A DNA stretch of 64,000 nucleotides from Martelella lutilitoris. GTDB lineage: Bacteria > Pseudomonadota > Alphaproteobacteria > Rhizobiales > Rhizobiaceae. The notes under the pieces are model-generated. The model was not told where the DNA came from. It was given only the letters and a program-made list of their open reading frames with translations, and ran no database searches. The translations under genes were made by a program, and so were the position numbers. The stretch lies in contig NZ_CP066786.1 of the NCBI RefSeq assembly GCF_016598595.1, positions 3,371,501-3,435,500 of the forward strand, given 5' to 3'. Shown piece after piece: positions 7,260 through 18,455 of this stretch (the stretch's first letter is position 1; each line of letters opens with the position of its first letter).

Positions 7260-9940
7260 GATTTGCCCTTCTCCTCGGCCTGTCTGACGGTCGCCTGGGC
7301 CGCGGCAAGCCGCGCGGTCGGCACGCGGAAAGGCGAGCAGGAAACATAGTCGAGCGCGAGACCTTCGCAGAAGCGGATCGACACCGGATCGCCGCCATGT
7401 TCGCCGCAAATGCCGACCTGAAGATCCGGCTTGGTCTGCCGGCCGCGCTCGGTGGCAAGCCGCATCAGTTCTCCCACGCCGTCGAAATCGAGCGAAATGA
7501 ACGGGTCACGCTCGATGATGCCCTTCTTCTGGTAGGTTCCGAGAAAGCCCGGCGCATCGTCCCGCGAAAGCCCGAAGGTCGTCTGCGTCAGGTCGTTGGT
7601 GCCCAGCGAGAAGAAGGCAGCCGTCTCGGCGATCTCGTGCGCCCTCAAGGCCGCGCGCGGCAGTTCCACCATCGTGCCGACGAGATAGGAAATCGCCATG
7701 CCGCTCTCTTCCATCACCGCATGGGCGACGTCGTCTATTCGCCCCTTCACATATTCAAGCTCGGCGCGCAGGCTCACAAGCGGCACCATGATCTCCGGGA
7801 CGACCGGTTCTCCGGTCGCGCGGGCAGCCGCGATCGCGGCTTCGAAGATCGCGCGGGCCTGCATCTCGGCAATCTCCGGATAGGAGATCGCCAGCCGGCA
7901 ACCGCGATGGCCGAGCATGGGATTGAATTCGTAGAGCGCGTCGAGCCTGTGGCGTAGCTTATCGGTCTCCATGCCGAGCGCCTCGGCCACATCCGCCACC
8001 TCGTCAGCCGTCTTCGGCAGGAACTCGTGCAAGGGCGGGTCGAGCAGCCGGATCGTCACCGGCAGGCCGTGCATGATGGTGAAGAGTTCCTCGAAATCGG
8101 CCCGCTGCATGGGCAGGAGCTGGTCGAGCGCCTCGCGCCTGCCCTCCTCCGTTTCCGCCAGGATCATCCGCCGCATCATGCGGATGCGGCCGCCGTCGAA
8201 AAACATGTGTTCGGTGCGACAGAGCCCGATGCCCTCCGCGCCGAAATCGCGCGCGGCGCGGGCATCGCCCGGCGTATCGGCATTGGTTCGCACCTTCATG
8301 CGGCGCACCGCGTCGGCCCATTCCATCAGCCGCTGAAAATCGCCCGACAGCGCCGGTTTCTGCGTCGGCGCCGCGCCCTTCATCACCCGGCCGGTGGCGC
8401 CGTCGATCGTCACCGTGTCGCCGGGATGCAGCATCGCGCCGTTCAACCCGTGGAGAATATTGGCGAAGCGGTCGACGCGCATATTGCCCGCGCCGGTCAC
8501 GCAGGGCACGCCCATGCCGCGTGCCACCACCGCCGCATGGCTTGTCATGCCGCCGCGCGTGGTCAGCACGCCGATCGCCGCCGTCATGCCGTGAATATCC
8601 TCCGGGCTCGTCTCGGTGCGCACGAGGATGACCTTGCGGCCCTCCGCATGGGCGGAGATCGCCGCCTCGGCGGTGAACACGATCTCGCCGGTGACCGCCC
8701 CGGGCGACGCCGGCAGGCCGGATCCGATCTGGGTGCCCTTGTAGCCCGGCCTGATGGTTGGATGCAGCATCTGGTCGAGCGTTGCCGGGTCGACGCGGAT
8801 GATCGCCTCCTCGCGCGTGATCAGCCCCTCGTCGGCCATGTCCATGGCGATCTTCATCGCCGCGCCCGCCGCGCGCTTGCCGGCGCGCGTCTGCAACATG
8901 TAGAGCCTGCCGCGTTCGATCGTGAATTCCATGTCCTGCATGTCGCCGTAATGACGCTCGAGCCTCGCCGAAACGGTCTCGAGCGCGCCGAAAGCCTCCG
9001 GCATCAGCTTTTCCAGAGACGGCTTCTCGCCGCCCGAGGCTATGCGGCCGGGTTCGGTCACGCTTTGCGGCGTGCGGATGCCGGCAACCACGTCCTCGCC
9101 TTGGGCATTGACCAGAAATTCGCCGTAAAGCGCCTTCTCGCCGGTCGAGGGGTTGCGGGTGAAGGCCACGCCCGTGGCCGAATCATTGCCGAGATTGCCA
9201 AACACCATGGCCTGGATATTGACGGCCGTGCCCCATTCGAAGGGGATGTTGTGCAGCGCGCGATAGGTCGTCGCCCTGGCGCTGGTCCAGCTTGAGAAGA
9301 CCGCCGAGATCGCGCCCCAGAGCTGTTCATAGGGGTCCTGCGGAAAGGCCGAGCCCAGCTCCTCCTCAAGCAATTCCTTGTAGCTTGCGACCACGTCTTC
9401 CAGCTGGCCGGCCGTCAGTTGCGTCTCATAGGCATGACCGAGCTCGGACAGCCGGTCCTCGAGGAGCTCCTCGAAGAATTCCTGATCGAGCCCCAGCGCC
9501 ACATCGGCATACATCTGGATGAAGCGGCGATAGCTGTCCCAGGCAAAGCGGGCATCGCCGGTGTCTTCGGCCAGAAGCTGAACCGTCTCGTCATTGAGGC
9601 CGAGATTGAGCACCGTGTCCATCATGCCGGGCATCGAGACCCTTGAGCCCGAACGCACCGACAGAAGCAGCGGATGCTTGCTGCGCCCGAAGAGCCTGCC
9701 GGTCGCCCGTTCGACCTTCGCCAAACCTTCCGAGACCTCGTCCTTCAGTCCGTCCGGAAAGGTCTTGCCGTGCTCGTAGAAATAACGGCAGACGTCGGAG
9801 ACCACGGTCAGTCCGGGGGGCACGGGCAATCCCATGCGCGCCATCTCGGCGAGGCTCGCGCCCTTGCCGCCCAGTCGATCCCGGTCAATCTCGTGTTCTT
9901 CCGCCTCGCTGAAACCGAAACCGTAAACCCAGTTCGCCAT
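7250..9940 (-). CDS. ppdK: Pyruvate, phosphate dikinase
   Basis: 896 residues from the ATG at 9940 (MANWVYGFGFSEAE); the frame stays open 30 codons further but without family-like sequence. The ATP-grasp part is at the N-terminus (GGKGASLAEMARMG, AVNIQAMVFGN). The swivelling phosphohistidine domain carries GGMTSHAAVVARGMG with H468. The C-terminal PEP/pyruvate barrel has LVGTMVELPRAAL, SLGTNDLTQ and GICGEHGGDP with the catalytic cysteine. PpdK interconverts PEP, AMP and PPi with pyruvate, ATP and Pi in the cytoplasm, a gluconeogenic/anaplerotic step. It shares a strand with smc, dsbA-like and dciA-like genes in a conserved alphaproteobacterial block. The window also encodes pyruvate kinase at 49.1 kb, the opposing reaction. 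Confidence 0.96.
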   Translation of the reverse strand: MANWVYGFGFSEAEEHEIDRDRLGGKGASLAEMARMGLPVPPGLTVVSDVCRYFYEHGKTFPDGLKDEVSEGLAKVERATGRLFGRSKHPLLLSVRSGSRVSMPGMMDTVLNLGLNDETVQLLAEDTGDARFAWDSYRRFIQMYADVALGLDQEFFEELLEDRLSELGHAYETQLTAGQLEDVVASYKELLEEELGSAFPQDPYEQLWGAISAVFSSWTSARATTYRALHNIPFEWGTAVNIQAMVFGNLGNDSATGVAFTRNPSTGEKALYGEFLVNAQGEDVVAGIRTPQSVTEPGRIASGGEKPSLEKLMPEAFGALETVSARLERHYGDMQDMEFTIERGRLYMLQTRAGKRAAGAAMKIAMDMADEGLITREEAIIRVDPATLDQMLHPTIRPGYKGTQIGSGLPASPGAVTGEIVFTAEAAISAHAEGRKVILVRTETSPEDIHGMTAAIGVLTTRGGMTSHAAVVARGMGVPCVTGAGNMRVDRFANILHGLNGAMLHPGDTVTIDGATGRVMKGAAPTQKPALSGDFQRLMEWADAVRRMKVRTNADTPGDARAARDFGAEGIGLCRTEHMFFDGGRIRMMRRMILAETEEGRREALDQLLPMQRADFEELFTIMHGLPVTIRLLDPPLHEFLPKTADEVADVAEALGMETDKLRHRLDALYEFNPMLGHRGCRLAISYPEIAEMQARAIFEAAIAAARATGEPVVPEIMVPLVSLRAELEYVKGRIDDVAHAVMEESGMAISYLVGTMVELPRAALRAHEIAETAAFFSLGTNDLTQTTFGLSRDDAPGFLGTYQKKGIIERDPFISLDFDGVGELMRLATERGRQTKPDLQVGICGEHGGDPVSIRFCEGLALDYVSCSPFRVPTARLAAAQATVRQAEEKGKSQP

Positions 9941-10070
9941 TCGTCCGCCCGGTTGCCGGGCAAGCTGCCCGTCTTCACTCTGTCTTTTGCCGGACGTTAG
10001 AGCATCGCAGCCGAAATGAGAATTGGACAAAAGAGAAAAAACCCCGAGGCGGATGCCGGCCGGGTCGCGG

Positions 10071-13000
10071 TCAGACTTCCTCCACCAATCTCTCCGCCGT
10101 CCTGAGGTCGACAGAGACCAGTTGCGAGACCCCCTGTTCGGCCATTGTCACCCCGAAAAGCCGGTCCATGCGCGCCATGGTGATCGGATTGTGGGTGATT
10201 ACGACGAAGCGGGTCTCGGTGGTCGCAGCCATTTCGTCGAGCAGGTTGCAGTAGCGCTCGACATTGTGGTCGTCGAGCGGCGCGTCGACCTCGTCCAGCA
10301 CGCAGATCGGCGCCGGATTGGTGAGAAATACGGCGAAGATCAGCGCCATCGCCGTCAGGGCCTGCTCGCCGCCCGAGAGAAGCGTCATCGTCTGCGGCTT
10401 CTTGCCCGGCGGGCGGGCGAGGATTTCAAGCCCGGCCTCCAGCGGATCATCCGATTCGATCAGCTGCAATTCCGCCATGCCGCCGCCGAACAGATGCACG
10501 AACAGCCGCTGGAACTGCTCGTTGACCTCGTCAAAGGCGGCGAGCAGCCGTTCGCGGCCCTCGCGGTTGAGGTTCTGGATGGCGCCGCGGAGCTTGCGGA
10601 TGGCATCGAGAATATCGTCGCGCTCGCGCACCAGTTCCTCGAGCTTGCCGGAAAGCTCCGCCTGCTCCTCCTCGGCGCGCAGATTGACCGCACCAAGCCG
10701 TTCGCGCTCGACCTTGAGGCGCTCCAGCGCCCGTTCCACGGCGAGCGGGTCCGGCAGGTCGGCGTCCGGCGCCAGGCCCGTCAAGCGGAAAGCCTCGTGC
10801 GGCGCGACTTCCAGCACTTCGCGGATACGCGCCTCGGACGCCTCGCGCCGTTCGCGCGCGGAAACCAGCCGCTCTTCGGCGCGGCCGCGCTTTTCGCGCG
10901 CTTCGGCAAGATCGGCGAGCGCCTTGGCGGCATGGCGATCGGCCTCGCGCTGGGCCTCCTCGGCCTCGGCGAGGCGGTCTGCGGCTGATTTTCGCGCCTC
11001 CTCGGCCGCCTCGAGCTCGCGGATCAACTGACGGCGCTTGTCTTCGAGTTCTTCCGGCGCTTCTTCCAGTTCCTCCAGTTCGTCGCGGGCCTCGTCCTCG
11101 CGCGCCCTCAGCGTCGCGATCTGGGCCTCCGCGCCTTTCGCCCGGTTCTGCCAGCTCGCCCGCTCCTGACCGATCGCCACGATGCGGCGCTTGCGGGCAT
11201 CGTTCTCGCGCATCAGCCCGTCATGGCGGGCGCGGGCCTCGGCCAGTTCGCCGCGCAGCCGCGCGACTTCCGCCCCCTGTGCGGCAAGACGTTGCTCCAG
11301 CGCGGAAAAATCAGGCGCCTTGGCTAGCTGCGTTTCCGCCTCCTCCGCCCGCACCGCAACATCCTCAAGCTGGGCGGCAAGCTGGCTGCGGGTCTCGGCC
11401 ACCACGTCACGGCGGCGCACCAGTTCGCCCGACGCCCGCTCGGCCTCGCCAAGGGCAGCGCGGGCGTCAGCGACCAGACGCCCGGCCATGCGAACCTTCT
11501 CGCGCGCGGCGGCAAGCCCCGTCTCGGCGTTTCGAACCGCCTCGCCCGCCTGCTGCTGGCGCTGCTCGGCATCTTCCAGCCTGACCTCCGCTTCGCGCCG
11601 TTCGTCTTCAAGTGTCGCCAGCCGGTTCTTCTGGGAAAGGCGGAGGGCCGCAGCGCTCGGCGCATCCGCGCCCTTCACGTGCCCGTCCCAGCGGAACACG
11701 GCGCCGGCGCGGGTGACCAGTTCCTGCCCCTGTACAAGCGACGCCATCATCGCCTCGCCCTCGCCCTCTTCCACCAGGCCGACCTGCCTGAGACGCCGCA
11801 TCACCGCATCAGGCGCCTCGACCAGTTCGCTGATCGGCCGGCAGCCGGACGGCAGCGGCGGATCGTCCGCGCCGTCGCCATTGCCGTGCCAATGAGCCGG
11901 GGCCTCGGCCTCAAGGGGCGTTTCCAGATCGTCGCCCAGCACGGCGCCAAGCGCCGTCTCAAACCCCCGTTCGATGCTGAGAAGATCGGCAAGCGGGGTG
12001 AAGTCGCCGGCGGCCGCACTGGCTGACAGCATCTTCGAAATCGTGCGCGCCTCTGTTTCGATCTCGGAGAGCTGGGCCTTGGCCTGCTCCACCGGTTGGC
12101 GGGTCAACGCCTCGTTGCGGCGCGCCTCGGCAAGGTGTTCCTCGGCCGTTTCCTCGCCGCCATGGGCCTCCTCCTCGCTCATCTCGGCGGCTTCCAAGGC
12201 CTCGCGCTTTTCCGCCGGATCCGGCAAAGCGGATATCCTGGCGGATATGCCGTCAAGCTCGCTGTCGGCCTCGCTGACCTGCCTTTCAAGCCGTTCCCGA
12301 CGGGAGGCAAGATCGGCAATGGCGCGCTCAAGCTGGGCGCGCGTGGCTGCGGCTTCGGCCCGCTCGGCCGTCAGCGCGGCGAAAACGCTTTCGTTCTCCG
12401 AAAGCTTGGCAGCAGCTTCCTCCATGGTCTCGCGCGCCGCCGCCACGTCCTCGCCGGAAAAGTCGAGCAGTTCGGTCAACTCGGCCTCTTCGGCATCCAG
12501 CCGCTCCAGGATCGCGCTGTTGTCTTCGATCATCGCCTCTTCGCGGCGGATGTCCTCGGCAAGCTGCAACAGGCGGCGGGAAAGCTCGTCGCGGCGACGC
12601 ATCATCCGCGCGGCATCATCGTCGAGCTGGCGACGGGCGATCTGCAGGCGCTGCAGCGTCGCCGCCGCCTTGACCTCGGCATCGCGCAGCTCCGGCGTCT
12701 TCAGGCCGGCGACGGCCTGGGTCTTCGCCGCCTCCATCTGCTGATTGGCCCGCTCGGCGACGACGGAGGTCAACTGGTTGAGCGCGCTCGTTGCCTCGGC
12801 CTCGGTATTTTTCGCCTCGACCCAACGCAGATGCAGAAGGATGGCGTCGTGAGCGCGGATATCGGCGGAGAGCGACTTGTAGCGGGTCGCCTGCCGCGTT
12901 TGCCGTTTCAGGCTTTCGATCTGGCTTGAAAGCTGCGCGGTGACATCCTCTAGCCGTTCCAGATTGGTCTCGGCGGCGCGCAACCTGAGTTCAGCCTCGT

Positions 13001-13532
13001 GGCGGCGCGAATAGAGCCCGGAAATCCCGGCTGCCTCTTCCAGCAATTGCCGGCGGGCCTGGGGCTTTGCCTGGATCAACTCGCCGATCCGACCCTGCCC
13101 GACCATCGAGGGCGAGCGCGCGCCGGTGGAGGCATCGGCGAAAAGGAGCTGCACGTCCTTGGCGCGCGCCTCCTTGCCGTTGATGCGGTAGAGCGACCCC
13201 TGCTCGCGCGTGATTCGCCGCGAGACCTGGATTTCGTCGCTGTCGTTGAAGGCCGCCGGCGCGGTGCGGTCGGCATTATCGATGTGCAGGCCGACCTCAG
13301 CGGAATTGCGGGCGGGACGGCTGCCGGAGCCGGAAAAGATCACGTCGTCCATGCCGGAAGCGCGCATGTTCTTGTAGGAATTCTCGCCCATCACCCAGCG
13401 CAGGGCTTCGACAAGGTTGGACTTGCCGCAGCCATTGGGTCCGACGACGCCCGTCAGACCGGGCGCGATGACGAAATCGCTCGCCTCGACGAAGGACTTG
13501 AAACCGACAAGACGCAGGCGCTCGAACTTCAT
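10071..13532 (-). CDS. smc: Chromosome segregation protein SMC
   Basis: 1153 residues from the ATG at 13532 (MKFERLRLVGFKSF). The N-terminal head has Walker A GPNGCGKSN at residues 31-39. Two long coiled-coil arms rich in E/A/R heptads flank a hinge around the LLSIERGFETALGAVLGDDL segment. The C-terminal head carries the ABC signature LLSGGEQALTAMAL and Walker B CVLDEVDAPLD. SMC dimerises and, with ScpAB, organises and helps segregate the chromosome. It lies between the DsbA-like gene and ppdK, as in many Rhizobiales. The coiled-coil length is normal and no frame disruption is seen. Confidence 0.96.
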   Translation of the reverse strand: MKFERLRLVGFKSFVEASDFVIAPGLTGVVGPNGCGKSNLVEALRWVMGENSYKNMRASGMDDVIFSGSGSRPARNSAEVGLHIDNADRTAPAAFNDSDEIQVSRRITREQGSLYRINGKEARAKDVQLLFADASTGARSPSMVGQGRIGELIQAKPQARRQLLEEAAGISGLYSRRHEAELRLRAAETNLERLEDVTAQLSSQIESLKRQTRQATRYKSLSADIRAHDAILLHLRWVEAKNTEAEATSALNQLTSVVAERANQQMEAAKTQAVAGLKTPELRDAEVKAAATLQRLQIARRQLDDDAARMMRRRDELSRRLLQLAEDIRREEAMIEDNSAILERLDAEEAELTELLDFSGEDVAAARETMEEAAAKLSENESVFAALTAERAEAAATRAQLERAIADLASRRERLERQVSEADSELDGISARISALPDPAEKREALEAAEMSEEEAHGGEETAEEHLAEARRNEALTRQPVEQAKAQLSEIETEARTISKMLSASAAAGDFTPLADLLSIERGFETALGAVLGDDLETPLEAEAPAHWHGNGDGADDPPLPSGCRPISELVEAPDAVMRRLRQVGLVEEGEGEAMMASLVQGQELVTRAGAVFRWDGHVKGADAPSAAALRLSQKNRLATLEDERREAEVRLEDAEQRQQQAGEAVRNAETGLAAAREKVRMAGRLVADARAALGEAERASGELVRRRDVVAETRSQLAAQLEDVAVRAEEAETQLAKAPDFSALEQRLAAQGAEVARLRGELAEARARHDGLMRENDARKRRIVAIGQERASWQNRAKGAEAQIATLRAREDEARDELEELEEAPEELEDKRRQLIRELEAAEEARKSAADRLAEAEEAQREADRHAAKALADLAEAREKRGRAEERLVSARERREASEARIREVLEVAPHEAFRLTGLAPDADLPDPLAVERALERLKVERERLGAVNLRAEEEQAELSGKLEELVRERDDILDAIRKLRGAIQNLNREGRERLLAAFDEVNEQFQRLFVHLFGGGMAELQLIESDDPLEAGLEILARPPGKKPQTMTLLSGGEQALTAMALIFAVFLTNPAPICVLDEVDAPLDDHNVERYCNLLDEMAATTETRFVVITHNPITMARMDRLFGVTMAEQGVSQLVSVDLRTAERLVEEV

Positions 13533-13616
13533 CAGCCGGCATCCCGCGGGCGACACCCAGGCACAAAAAAGCGCGCACCTTTGCCGGCGCGCGCCAAGAA
13601 ATCAGCGAACGGTATT

Positions 13617-14288
13617 TCAGAGCATGCTGTCGATAAGGGCCGACATAGTGTCAACCGACATGTCCCCCGAATATTTCTTGCCGTTGATCAGGAAGGTCGG
13701 CGTCGCGCTGATGCCGAATTCTTCCGCCCCGCGTTCTCTAACCGAATTTATCTCATCGAGCAGCTTCTGGTCCGTCAAGCAGGCCTGGAAGCTTTCCTGT
13801 GTAAAACCGGCGAGTTTCGCCATCTGCAGCATCGCGGCGCTGCCATCCTCGGCGGTGGCCCAGGTTCTCAGCTGCGACAGCATCATATCCATGAAGGGCA
13901 CATATTTGCCGTTCGGCGCGCAGCGAGCCAGCATGAAAGCGGCCATGGCGCGCGGATCGAAGGGGAATTCGCGGAAGATGTAATAGACCTTGCCGGTATC
14001 GATATAGTTTTCCTTGATCGCCGGGAAGGTGTTTTCCTGGTAGTTGGCGCAGTGCGGGCAGGTCATCGACAGATATTCGATAATCTTGACCGGCGCGTTT
14101 TCCTCGCCCATGGCAATTTCCGGAAGCGGGCCGGGTTCCAGCGCCTTTTCCATGTCGACATTGCCCTGGCTTGCTGGCACGTTGCCGCTCTGGGCAAAGG
14201 CGGAGGGGGCAAGGCACAGTCCTGCCAGCGCGCCGCCGGCGGCAGCGCCGCGCAAAAGGGTCCGCTTTGTGATCTCGAATTCAGCCAT
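13617..14288 (-). CDS. DsbA-family thiol:disulfide oxidoreductase, exported
   Basis: 223 residues. A signal peptide is visible (KRT basic region, hydrophobic LLRGAAAGGALAGLCLA, cleavage after AFA about residue 32), so the protein should be periplasmic. The thioredoxin fold has the active site C77-P-H-C80 in EYLSMTCPHCANY, a helical insertion with FREFPFDPRAMAAFMLARC, and the cis-proline segment SATPTFLING. Family members oxidise or isomerise disulfides in secreted proteins. It is between the dciA-like gene and smc, an arrangement common in Rhizobiales. Partner DsbB is not in the window. Confidence 0.9.
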   Translation of the reverse strand: MAEFEITKRTLLRGAAAGGALAGLCLAPSAFAQSGNVPASQGNVDMEKALEPGPLPEIAMGEENAPVKIIEYLSMTCPHCANYQENTFPAIKENYIDTGKVYYIFREFPFDPRAMAAFMLARCAPNGKYVPFMDMMLSQLRTWATAEDGSAAMLQMAKLAGFTQESFQACLTDQKLLDEINSVRERGAEEFGISATPTFLINGKKYSGDMSVDTMSALIDSML

Positions 14289-14397
14289 TTTCGGTTACTC
14301 TCATCTGGTTTCCCGTCTCATCTTCACTAGCGACCGGGGCAAGGTTGTACAAGCCGTCAGCCCGTCCTTCAAACAGATGTGACCGCCGCGTGTTGCC

Positions 14398-14937
14398 TCA
14401 TCCCTTGCCGCGGCCGCCGGCCTGTTCCTTCCTGCGTTTCTCGCTCATCACGCCCGCGCCGAGTCGCATGATCGCCGCGCGCAGCTTTTCCGACTCGATA
14501 CCCTGAAGGCGCGCCTCCAGGTCGCGCGCTTCGGCGGGGGAAAGCTCCGGCGGCCTTCTTCGGCGCCCGCCCGGCGGCTGCACAGGCTTTTGCACCACCT
14601 TGATGCGATCGATCGCCGAAAAGCCGAAAAAGCCGTTGACCCGGTGGACGAGTTCGCCCTGGGCATGGGTGAGGAACAGAACGCGCGCGCCCTCGCAGGC
14701 AACCGTCAGACAACCGGGCCGGAAACCGCCATCCTCGCTCTCGGAGGCGCGCTTCGGCCAGGTGATCTTTTCCGGCCGCGAGAATTCGGCATAGGCCTCG
14801 CCGGCAATTTCCTCCCAGGCGCTCAGAAGCGCGGTAGAAATGCCGGCGCGGCGCGCAAGGATCGGATCGATGAGGCTGTTGGCCACATCGGCGATCTGGC
14901 TGGCGTTTCGCGGGCGGGACGGGCGCATGATTTCCAA
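14398..14937 (-). CDS. DciA-like protein (DUF721)
   Basis: 179 residues. The N-terminal half has the DUF721 pattern: SLIDPILARRAGISTALLSAWEEIAGEAYAEFSRPEKI with W-P and then LTVACEGARVLFLTHAQGELVHRVNGFFG, a KH-like domain. The C-terminal third is proline- and arginine-rich with a predicted helix and a basic tail. DciA proteins recruit or load the replicative helicase DnaB in bacteria that lack DnaC. Alphaproteobacterial members are typically longer, as here. It is divergent from mutY, with 177 bases between them, and upstream of the DsbA-like gene on the same strand. Function is inferred from family membership. Confidence 0.8.
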   Translation of the reverse strand: MEIMRPSRPRNASQIADVANSLIDPILARRAGISTALLSAWEEIAGEAYAEFSRPEKITWPKRASESEDGGFRPGCLTVACEGARVLFLTHAQGELVHRVNGFFGFSAIDRIKVVQKPVQPPGGRRRRPPELSPAEARDLEARLQGIESEKLRAAIMRLGAGVMSEKRRKEQAGGRGKG

Positions 14938-15114
14938 ACCTTCGCAGGACCGGCCGCTTCATGCGGCTGAAGGTGGAAGGACAATAGAGAATTTGCTCCG
15001 CAATGAACAGGGAGTAGCAAAAAAGCGCAGGCGATTCCGCACCGAGAACTTGCCCGGCATCGGCCTTCCGCGATAAGCCGTGAAAGCCCCGCATGCATCT
15101 TGACGTCAGGACCC

Positions 15115-16191
15115 ATGGATCATTTCGCCCGCAAGCTTCTTGCCTGGTACGACCGCCACCACCGGGACCTTCCCTGGCGCGTCGGCCCCGCCGACAAGGC
15201 TGAAGGCGTCGTGCCGGATCCCTACCACGTCTGGCTTTCCGAGATCATGCTGCAGCAGACAACGGTGCAGGCGGTGAAACCCTATTTCGACAAGTTCCTT
15301 GCCCGCTGGCCGCGCGTGGACGATCTTGCCGCAGCCGATACGGACGCCGTCATGGCGGCATGGGCGGGGCTCGGCTATTACGCCCGCGCCCGCAATCTGA
15401 AGAAATGCGCCGAAGTGCTGGCAAGCCACCATGGCGGGCGGTTCCCCGATACGTTCGATGGCCTGAAGGCCCTGCCCGGCATCGGCGACTACACGGCGGC
15501 GGCGATCGCCGCCATCGCCTTCGACCGGCCGGAAGCCGTGGTCGACGGCAATGTGGAACGTGTGGTCACCCGGCTTTTCGCAATCGAGACGCCTCTGCCC
15601 TCGGCCAAACCGGAAATCCGCTCCCGCACGAAGGAGATGACGCCGGAAGAACGCCCCGGCGACTTCGCCCAGGCGATGATGGATCTCGGCGCGACGCTCT
15701 GCACGCCGAAGCGACCGGCCTGCGTGCTCTGTCCGCTGAACGCCGACTGCACCGCGCTTGCCGATGACGACCCGCAGCGTTTTCCCCTGAAGATGCCGAA
15801 GGCGGCGCGGCCCGTGAGACGCGGCGCGGCCTTCGTTGCCGAGACGGCCGATCGCAAGATCCTGCTCAGAACCCGCACGGAGAAGGGCCTCCTCGGCGGC
15901 ATGGCGGAGGTTCCGACGACCGGCTGGACCGCCAGGGCCGACGGCGAGACCGGAACGGATGCCGCCCCCTTTGCCGCCGACTGGACGGCAAAGGGCGAGG
16001 TTGTCCACGTCTTCACCCATTTCGAACTCAGGCTTGCCGTCTTTCACGCCGAACGTGCCGAAGGCCCGGTATCGGGAGGACGCTGGACGGCGATCGCAGC
16101 CCTTGGTGAAGAAGCGCTGCCCAGTGTAATGAAAAAGGCAATCACGCAGGCTATACCCGATGCATTCAAGGCCAGCAGGGAGAGACCATGA
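15115..16191 (+). CDS. mutY: A/G-specific adenine DNA glycosylase MutY
   Basis: 358 residues from the ATG at 15115 (MDHFARKLLAWYDRHHRDLPWR). The helix-hairpin-helix region LPGIGDYTAAAIAAIAF precedes the catalytic aspartate in EAVVDGNVERVV. The iron-sulfur cluster ligands fit C-X6-C-X2-C-X5-C in CTPKRPACVLCPLNADC. The C-terminal NUDIX-like domain (LLRTRTEKGLLGGMAEVPT, VVHVFTHFELRLAVF) recognises 8-oxoguanine. The enzyme removes adenine mispaired with 8-oxoG. Its stop overlaps the start of the HAD gene by four bases (ATGA), so the two are translationally coupled. Confidence 0.96.
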   Translation: MDHFARKLLAWYDRHHRDLPWRVGPADKAEGVVPDPYHVWLSEIMLQQTTVQAVKPYFDKFLARWPRVDDLAAADTDAVMAAWAGLGYYARARNLKKCAEVLASHHGGRFPDTFDGLKALPGIGDYTAAAIAAIAFDRPEAVVDGNVERVVTRLFAIETPLPSAKPEIRSRTKEMTPEERPGDFAQAMMDLGATLCTPKRPACVLCPLNADCTALADDDPQRFPLKMPKAARPVRRGAAFVAETADRKILLRTRTEKGLLGGMAEVPTTGWTARADGETGTDAAPFAADWTAKGEVVHVFTHFELRLAVFHAERAEGPVSGGRWTAIAALGEEALPSVMKKAITQAIPDAFKASRERP

Positions 16192-16802
16192 CCACTGAAA
16201 TCCGCCACATCGTCTACGACATCGGCCATGTGCTGGTGCATTACGACCCGCTCGTGCCGTTTTCGCGCATCATCCCGGACGCCGAAAAGCGCGCCCGCTT
16301 CTTTGCCGAGGTCTGCACCGACGCCTGGAACCACGAGCAGGACCGGGGTCGCCCCTGGCCCGAGGCCGAGGCCGAAGCGATTGCCCGTCATCCGGAAGAG
16401 GCCGAGAATATCCGTGCCTTCCGCGCCCACTGGGACGAGATGATCCCCTACGCCTACGAGGATTCCGTCGCGCTCTACCAGTCCCTGATCGCCGCCGGCC
16501 ATGACGTGACGCTTCTGACCAATTTCGCGCCCGACACGTTCCGCATCTGCCGCACGCGCTATCCGTTTCTGGAAGAAGGACGCGGCATCACCGTCTCCGG
16601 CGAGGTCGGCATGGCAAAGCCCGACCGCGACATTTTCGATCGCCATGTCGAGACGTTCGGCCTTGCGCCGGAGGCAACGCTGTTCATCGATGACAAGGCC
16701 GTCAATGTGGAAGGGGCGAAGGCCGCTGGCTGGCAGGCGGTGCGCTTTACCGGCGCGGATGCGCTGAAGACCGATCTCGCCGGCTTCGGCATCACCGTTT
16801 AG
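16188..16802 (+). CDS. HAD-superfamily phosphatase (YihX-like)
   Basis: 204 residues. Motif I is VYDIGHVLVHYDP with nucleophile D11; the second motif-I aspartate is glycine, as in the DxGxVL group that includes YihX. The helical cap spans about residues 20-90. Motif II is LLTNFAPDT, motif III lysine is in GMAKPDRDIF, and motif IV is TLFIDDKAVNV. Related enzymes dephosphorylate sugar phosphates such as glucose 1-phosphate; the substrate here is not determinable. The gene is coupled to mutY by a 4-base overlap. Confidence 0.88.
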   Translation: MTTEIRHIVYDIGHVLVHYDPLVPFSRIIPDAEKRARFFAEVCTDAWNHEQDRGRPWPEAEAEAIARHPEEAENIRAFRAHWDEMIPYAYEDSVALYQSLIAAGHDVTLLTNFAPDTFRICRTRYPFLEEGRGITVSGEVGMAKPDRDIFDRHVETFGLAPEATLFIDDKAVNVEGAKAAGWQAVRFTGADALKTDLAGFGITV

Positions 16803-16808
16803 CGCCCC

Positions 16809-16843
16809 AAAACAAAACCGGGCCCGGCGGATGCCAGGCCCGG
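16809..16843 (-). terminator. Rho-independent terminator for ccrM
   Basis: Read on the minus strand, arms CCGGGCC and GGCCCGG (7 bp, loop 12) are followed by TTTTGTTTT. This fits an intrinsic terminator about 130 bases after the ccrM stop. The A/T-rich bases at 16900-16972 between it and ccrM hold no gene. Confidence 0.65.
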
Positions 16844-16972
16844 AAATTGCCGCGTGTCGTTCGGAGGTCGCGAACCGCTACGCCGCTGCAGGGAACAACT
16901 CAACCAATAAACGAAATTGGTAAACAATCTCTATATATGGTTGACAAAGTACTAATATAAGAGGCTACGCAA

Positions 16973-18455
<1,483 letters not shown>

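Noticed and set aside
12096..14330. Plus-strand frames across smc and the dsbA-like gene
   Set aside because: Antisense of smc and the DsbA-like gene; no ribosome-binding sites or family features.
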